NCBI GenBank assembly: GCA_963978545.1
Contig: OZ021725.1
Location: forward strand, 87,156,305-87,220,304
Reading direction: 5' to 3'
Source: Linyphia triangularis
Lineage: Eukaryota; Arthropoda; Arachnida; Araneae; Linyphiidae
Length of the DNA stretch: 64,000 nt
Below are positions 58,460-64,000 of the stretch, piece by piece (the stretch's first letter is position 1; each line of letters begins with the position of its first letter). The notes under the pieces are model-generated. The model saw only the letters and a program-made list of their open reading frames with translations, was not told where the DNA came from and searched no databases. A program made the translations under genes and the position numbers.

Positions 58460-58670
58460 CATTGATAATGATGATGATAATAATAATCATCATTATATTA
58501 TTATTATTATTTTATTATTTTATTATTTTATTATTTTATTATTTATATTATTATTTATATTATTATTATTATAATAACAACAACATTGATATAAATGATG
58601 AGGATGATAAAATAATGATAATGATAACAATAATAATAATAATATTGATGATAATAATAATGCTTGTAAT
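58460..58670. repeat. ATT/ATA trinucleotide-rich microsatellite
   Basis: Long mixed runs of ATT, TTTA, ATA and GAT units make an Ile/Tyr-rich frame that is not a gene. Confidence 0.9.
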
Positions 58671-58679
58671 TTAAACAAT

Positions 58680-59485
58680 AGAAATGTAATGATGTAGAGA
58701 TTCCGGCTTTTCTATTGATTTTTCGTAGTTTTTGCAGCTTTTCTTAGTTTTACGGAGTTTCTTGAAACCTACAGAAAAGACCTATGCGAAATATCATTTC
58801 TCGATCTTTTGCTAAAACTCTTGAAATTCACCAATGCTCTCGATGTTGTTGAGATTTACGCTGCTTTCGCTGAGTTTTACGCTGATGTAACAGTCACTAT
58901 TGTACCTCGTATTCATTCACTATAGTGTAATATATTAGCTAAAACGAAAACAAAAAAAGAAGCAAAAATCCTAAAAAAATTACGTAAAATCCGTGGAAAG
59001 TTGGCTTCTCTGTTATTTTCACTATTTTTGGATCAGTAACTGAGTGTCAAGAATTTTAAAAGACGTTTTTATGTAGAATGTCTTTTACTGTCATTTACGT
59101 TTAGTATAATTAACATTCAATGGAATTCAAATAATTTTAAAAAGCTTGTTCTACTATCCTGCAAACAAAAATGTTTAATTGCTGGTTGTATTGAACATGA
59201 AAAAATAATGCAATCATTTTTGTACTCTTTAATTGTCAGTAATTACAAGCAATCTGTTCTAGTTATGATTATTTTCCATTTTTCTATCTCTTGTTCTTAT
59301 CTCTTAAAATACTATATTTTTCATTCCAAATCCAAATTTAGCAGTTGCTAAAAATGTCTTGGTGACAAGACTTGCCAACTCTCCTTCAAACCACTTACAG
59401 GATTTTTATGTAATTGCCATTTTCCTTGCAGACCACAAAAACCAGAAACTTTTTTTGGGGGGGGGGGGGGAATCGGGAAAGTGAC
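58680..59485. other. Anonymous sequence
   Basis: It ends in a G run at 59457-59470 beside the LTR. Nothing else is seen. Confidence 0.45.
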
Positions 59486-59491
59486 AAATAT

Positions 59492-59991
59492 TGATTAGAA
59501 ATCATCACAAAGGAAATTATGTCGCAGTTTTTACAAAATAAAACTACAATTCATTCTTCGTTTCAAAATGCTCACAAAACTTCTCAGACCAACGATAAAC
59601 TAGCTACGAAGATTAAACAAAAACTTCGGTGCAAACAACTTCGGGTACAGTGATAATTCGAGCACAACGAAGGTAAACAAGCTCTCGGCTCTTTTCTAAG
59701 CAACGTCCGAAATTCAACTGAAATGCCATCCCATGCATTTCCGCTTTTATACCCTCGCCACCGAAATCTCTCGAAAAATTCAGTCAATTGGCGTGCTGCA
59801 CATGCTGGGAAAATCTCGCACATTGATGTTCCGCGCATGCTGGGAACATCTCAAAATTTCTCGATTGACTGAGATGTTGCCAACATTTTCTAGCCTGTAT
59901 TATCGCTTTTAACAAATAAATTTAATAAAATAGAACTCTAAAAGTAACACGTCACTGTTTACATTTATTTTTTTTAAAAAATTGCGCAATA
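59492..59991 (-). mobile_element. Diverged solo LTR, Gypsy-like
   Basis: It is colinear with the other LTRs: GCAGTTTTTAC, AAGCTCTC, TTTTATACCC (TATA box on the minus strand), AAATTTCTCGATTG, GATGTTGCCAAC, CTGTATTATCGCTTTTAA and CACGTCACTGTTTAC appear in the family order. The flanks are ATAT and probably GTAT. A GCATGCTGGGAA unit is repeated at about 59799 and 59836. Confidence 0.7.
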
Positions 59992-59999
59992 GTATGATG

Positions 60000-61236
60000 T
60001 TTCAAAAATTAAAATACGTACTCGAAACATCAAAAAGAACAAAAGAACTTTAAGATACTTAAAAATATGAAGTTTATGATGAGGAATTTAAAAATATTCA
60101 CTCTTAAATTTTTAACCTTGTCTTTTGACTCGCATCATTCCATTTCGTTCTCCAACATGACAATAAGTTGCAAAACTAATCAATAAAAACCTTTCTAGCA
60201 CATGACGTCCTTAGCCAATCGAATATGATAGAAATAAGAAAGGGAGAGGGGAGTTACCCCCTTCCCCCACCTGCCAAAAACTTTAAAGATTTAATTCCTC
60301 TAACCGTGACAAATGTAATCTTCGAATTTCCCAACAACCCAGAAAATGATTTGATAATCCAGGAATTAGCACTCCCAACAAGATGCTAAAGCAACAAAAA
60401 AAAAAGCACGACTGAAGCCTTTATATCCAACTGAACAAAAGCCGTGGAATAATTCAGGAGGGTGATTATAAACATTCGAAGCTTCCGTCTGCGTTTTTTG
60501 TTCGTAGGGGGGGAGTGTTCGAAAGAGAACGCGTAAAATTGAACGGGAATCTTATCTTTTGGAGTTGTCATAATGTATTAGTATACAAGAATGATGGAGG
60601 GGTTGGTGTTTGGTTACGAGGGTTTGAGGAGGAAGGGGGGAGGGTTGAAACGAGGAGCAACTTTTGAACTATCGTCTGCTGAAGTGGGTGAAAAAGGGGA
60701 TTATTTTGCCTTTGGGTGGAATGGTAGGAAGGGGTGAATAAATTGATAAAAATTAAAAGATTAATAGTATAAAAATCTGTTGTTTTTTTTATCATTAATT
60801 TGGTTTTGTGAAACATGCATATATGCATTAGGTTCTTTCAGAAATGATGTAACTACGAAACAGTGAGACAGAAAGAATAGACAAGTGGAATTTTGGATTG
60901 ACAGGTGTGGAATTTTAAGCAAATCAATTTGTAAAATTAGTTACAGAATTTGAATATAGCGACAAACTTTTTGTAAAATTTTAATACAGCGGAATGAGTT
61001 TATCACTCCCCTCCTTCATGCAGAGATTTTACAAGACAAACTGACAAGTTTTTAGTACCCAATATTCCCCAGTTTTTTTATTTTTTTATTTTTTATTTAC
61101 AAATCCATCCGAATGAAAGTGGTTCTCATCAGTAAGTCCTATGCAGTTGTCCTCAATTTTACTCCTATCGATCAATTTTACAAACCGGTGTGCTTAAAAT
61201 TCCATACCTGTCCATTCTATACACAACTTGTCTCTT
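60000..61236. other. Anonymous sequence
   Basis: 60240-60720 is less AT-rich with G/C runs. No exon was recognised. Confidence 0.4.
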
Positions 61237-61443
61237 CCTTCTGTCTCGCGCCGACCAAACGGTATAGTGGTTAGCTTGCTAGTTTCTAGACCGTGAGGTT
61301 GCGGGTTTGAGTCCCGTATTAGGCATGGGTGTTTGTAAATGTATGTTGGCTTGTCTAATGACGAATGTTTCGGTGCATTATAGCCTTCGTGTTGCTGACG
61401 GCGCCAGATAATCTGAAAACAACCAACCAACCTTCTGTCTCGC
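61237..61443 (+). mobile_element. tRNA-derived SINE (family 1), 13-bp target duplication
   Basis: CCTTCTGTCTCGC flanks 61250-61430 perfectly. It is a full-length copy starting GCCGACCAAACGG and ending AACCAACCAA. Confidence 0.94.
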
Positions 61444-61784
61444 ATGGTTTATTGGTTAATTCATTTCAAAGTTAGATTCCTTTCTGAAAATATTCTGTTT
61501 TTAATGTAATAATAAAACCCATATAAACTGAGTTTTAAAAAAAATCCTTTATATGCATTGTCAATTTTTATATCCATTAACACAGAGCTCATATCAAAAA
61601 CGTTTCTATCAGCAAAATATGAGGCAAACTACGTTTCAAAATATTTATTTATTAAAAATGAAAGCGAATATATGCTCTCGTATTCAAGTAGCTTTAATTT
61701 ATTCTGATTAATATAATTTTTATTATGTATAAAAAAAAATTGGCAACAGGAAAGAGTTTTAAGAATGGTCGGTTCAATGATATT

Positions 61785-61975
61785 TTAACCCGATTGGATG
61801 ATGGCAAGTTGGTTCATTAGTATTCCGTAAAAGCGACCTTTTAGTGATATTAATAGCCCCAAAATTTGTTGGAATGCATTGTCATCGGCATCGAATCTAT
61901 TTGCAAAGTTTCTGTTCATTTTTATGACGGCAAATGGGTTAATTAGGTCTCCACTGATTTGCCTAGCATCAACAT
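61785..61975 (-). repeat. Dispersed repeat copy, minus strand
   Basis: In reverse it contains ACCTAATTAACCCATTTGCC and AACTTGCCATCATCCAATC, related to 18230-18350 and 58215-58325. Confidence 0.5.
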
Positions 61976-62224
61976 ACACCCCCCCCCCACCTAGCCACAC
62001 ACACACATACAAAATAAATATTAATATAATGGATTTAAAAATTTGCCCATTTCAGATACTGAAAAGTATGTGCTTCTTTTGTAAAACTTCTTCGTTCTGC
62101 AAAACTGATAACTTGAACCGCACTCCCCATTAAAAGGATCATAGAGTCCTTTCACATGCAGGAACACATTTAACTTATTCAGATTTTACAACAATTTGTT
62201 GTTACATTTCAATATTGCAAACAG

Positions 62225-62325
62225 GTGTATTAAAAAATTCGATACCTGTCTATCAAACGCCCCACCAGTCTCTTCTTTCGCTCTCTCACTGTCTCGCAGT
62301 CATGGCATTTCGAAGTTAGCGAGTT
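62225..62325 (+). repeat. Diverged repeat of 61175-61250 and 61441-61475
   Basis: ATTCGATACCTGTCTAT, CCAGTCTCTTCTTTCG and CATTTCGAAGTTAG parallel ATTCCATACCTGTCCAT, TTGTCTCTTCCTTC and CATTTCAAAGTTAG in the earlier segment, which is split by the SINE at 61250. Confidence 0.55.
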
Positions 62326-62353
62326 CTTTATGAAAAGCTTTGTAGATTATACT

Positions 62354-62999
62354 AATAGTCCGAGAGACGACTGCAATTTTTGGACCCCATCGAACATCAT
62401 TCTGAATTTTTTTATAGAAATTGGAGAAAATTGAGTAGATTACGAAGTCTGCCGTGGCAAAAATGGCCGAAACTGATCAAATATCGACTTTGAATGAGTT
62501 GAGCTAAAATCCGGTTGCCAAATACGTCATAACTTGCCAAAAAGAAAACAAACTTTTTCGTCTGGCAACCCACTGCATTTTGATTTTCAATGAGAAAAAG
62601 CGCAACGGAAGCACTGGACGGAAAACTTGTATCTTTTAAAAGTAAGCCAAATTGGCGACTTCAGTTACGTCATCAGTGACGTAATGTTTCTTGCTAATTT
62701 GACTCATTTGTGAAAGATGCAAGTAAGCCATAGCCACTCATCCGAATCATCTGCAACCTTCTTAATTGAAAATTAAAGAGTGAGGGTTACCAAATAAAAA
62801 AAATGCTCATTATTTGGCAAGTTATGGCGCATTTGGCAATTGTATTTAGTTCAACTTATTAAAAGTCAATTTTTGACCAGTTTCGGCCATTTTTGCCACA
62901 GCAGATCAGTGGATTCTACTCACTTTTCACCAATTTCTATAAAAAATTCAGAATGATGTTCGATGGGGTCCAAAAATTGCAGTCGCCCCTCAGTCTATA
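62354..62999. mobile_element. MITE, 646 bp, ~190-bp inverted arms
   Basis: Left-arm landmarks GACTGCAATTTTTGGACCCC, CATCGAACATCATTCTGAAT, AAATGGCCGAAACTG and ATAACTTGCCAAAAAG are mirrored at the right end. The interior includes TACGTCATCAGTGACGTAA. There is no ORF. A second copy supplies bases 1-90. Confidence 0.82.
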
Positions 63000-64000
63000 A
63001 TACCTCTTCCTAAGAAATTGAGTCAGCATTTAGCTTTGCAAACAATCGATCTCAACCAAATCCAGAAAATAAATATCGGGACCCTCTGTTACCACTGGGG
63101 GGGGGGGGGGCTAACTGTATGAATATTCAAGGAACACAATCAGTTAACACAAAAAGTGACAGTTGCAGTTAATGCGTGCGTCGCTAAGCAATCGACCTGT
63201 CGGAAAATGCAATCTCGCAGGAGAAACCTCAAAGGAGCAATCGGTTTCGATCTGTACGATCGTATCCGTTGATTGGCCGCCGGATTCAATTACTGGGGAG
63301 GGGGGGGGGGGGTAGGAGGGGGATTTGTGTTCTCACCCCCTTTTCTTTCTTTTCGACATTGTCCTAGAAAGAAGAGTTCTTTAAGGGGAATTGTCTGGCC
63401 TTCGTGTTTAAAAGGGTAAACTATTTTAAATTAACTGTTGCGACGTCTTTAGGCAGTGGAGAATTTTCACCGAGTTTTAAAGTATACGGCGTTTAGTGTA
63501 AGATAATTCTTTTATTAAAATGTTTATTATGAATTTTAAATACTTTCAAAATGGTTGAACATTCTCTTATCGTAGATATCAATAAGATTTTTTTTTCTTT
63601 TCAAGATTTGTAGACACATTTCGAAGAACAAAGTTTATTTTCTCACAATTATAAGAATAAGTTTAATAGAAATGTAGTTTTCTGATGCTGCAGTTACGAT
63701 TCTGTATTTCTAGAAACCAACACTGAATGACTTTTTGAAAAGAAAATTACGGAAAAATTTGTCCTTTATTGCATAAAAAAATCATTCGCCCAGAAAAACA
63801 AAACCACCTTAAACCCTATTTAATTGAATTGTACACTCGTTTAGTATTAAGGAGTTTAAAAAGAAGAAAGATGGCGGAAAGAACATGGTTTTGTAATGGA
63901 ATCAAAGGTCCTAATTTGAATTAGTTTTTTTCTATAGGTAGCTTGACGAATACAGAATGTAGGGGAAAAAGTATTTTCCATTAAATGAGAGTATTTTCAT
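63000..64000. other. Anonymous sequence
   Basis: G runs lie at 63098 and 63300, and the DNA around 63150-63430 is GC-richer. No gene is recognised. Confidence 0.45.

Overview
This is a eukaryotic nuclear window, AT-rich and full of homopolymer runs, with no recognisable host protein-coding exon. Everything identifiable is repetitive DNA: an LTR retrotransposon, solo LTRs, mariner and hAT remnants, tRNA-derived SINEs, many short inverted-repeat elements (MITEs) and a long minisatellite. The mix (mariner, piggyBac-like TTAA MITEs, BED-finger hAT, Ty3/Gypsy with a tRNA-Leu primer site, retained introns) suits an arthropod. I suspect a spider from the style of the Gag protein, but that is a guess and not shown by the sequence.

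Layout. 1-3500: a MITE end cut by the window edge, a 1.6-kb foldback element, a 249-bp hairpin MITE and a stray minisatellite monomer. 3500-6040: mostly anonymous. 6040-10375: about 62 tandem copies of a 69-bp, relatively GC-rich monomer with higher-order duplications. 10.4-15.5 kb: anonymous DNA with four related TTAA MITEs, three in a duplicated block. 15.5-22.3 kb: a SINE, three solo LTRs from two related Gypsy families, a half foldback element and two more TTAA MITEs. 22.3-34.3 kb: anonymous AT-rich DNA with hairpin MITEs and short tandem repeats. 34.3-38.3 kb: two SINEs, a CAGTG-ended hAT-like element, and a BED-finger hAT gene remnant with a still legible intron, flanked by clusters of GGATATCC-type motifs.

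40.3-44.9 kb holds the most informative structure. A young Gypsy retrotransposon on the minus strand (LTRs about 1% different, with PBS, PPT and 4-bp target duplication) has an intact gag ORF. Its pol has lost reverse transcriptase, RNase H and most of integrase, and protease is joined in frame to the integrase C-terminus. The element sits inside a long inverted-repeat element and splits its two arms.

44.9-64 kb: another inverted-repeat element, a decayed full-length mariner, SINEs with perfect target duplications, an 8-bp-TSD hAT MITE, further hairpin MITEs, a diverged solo LTR and a 646-bp MITE whose family also supplies the first 90 bases of the window.

No operon-like or cooperating gene set exists. 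The functional relations are parasitic: the gag-intact retroelement and the MITEs would need enzymes supplied from elsewhere. Coordinates of element ends are by eye, usually good to a few bases where a target duplication is quoted and to tens of bases otherwise.
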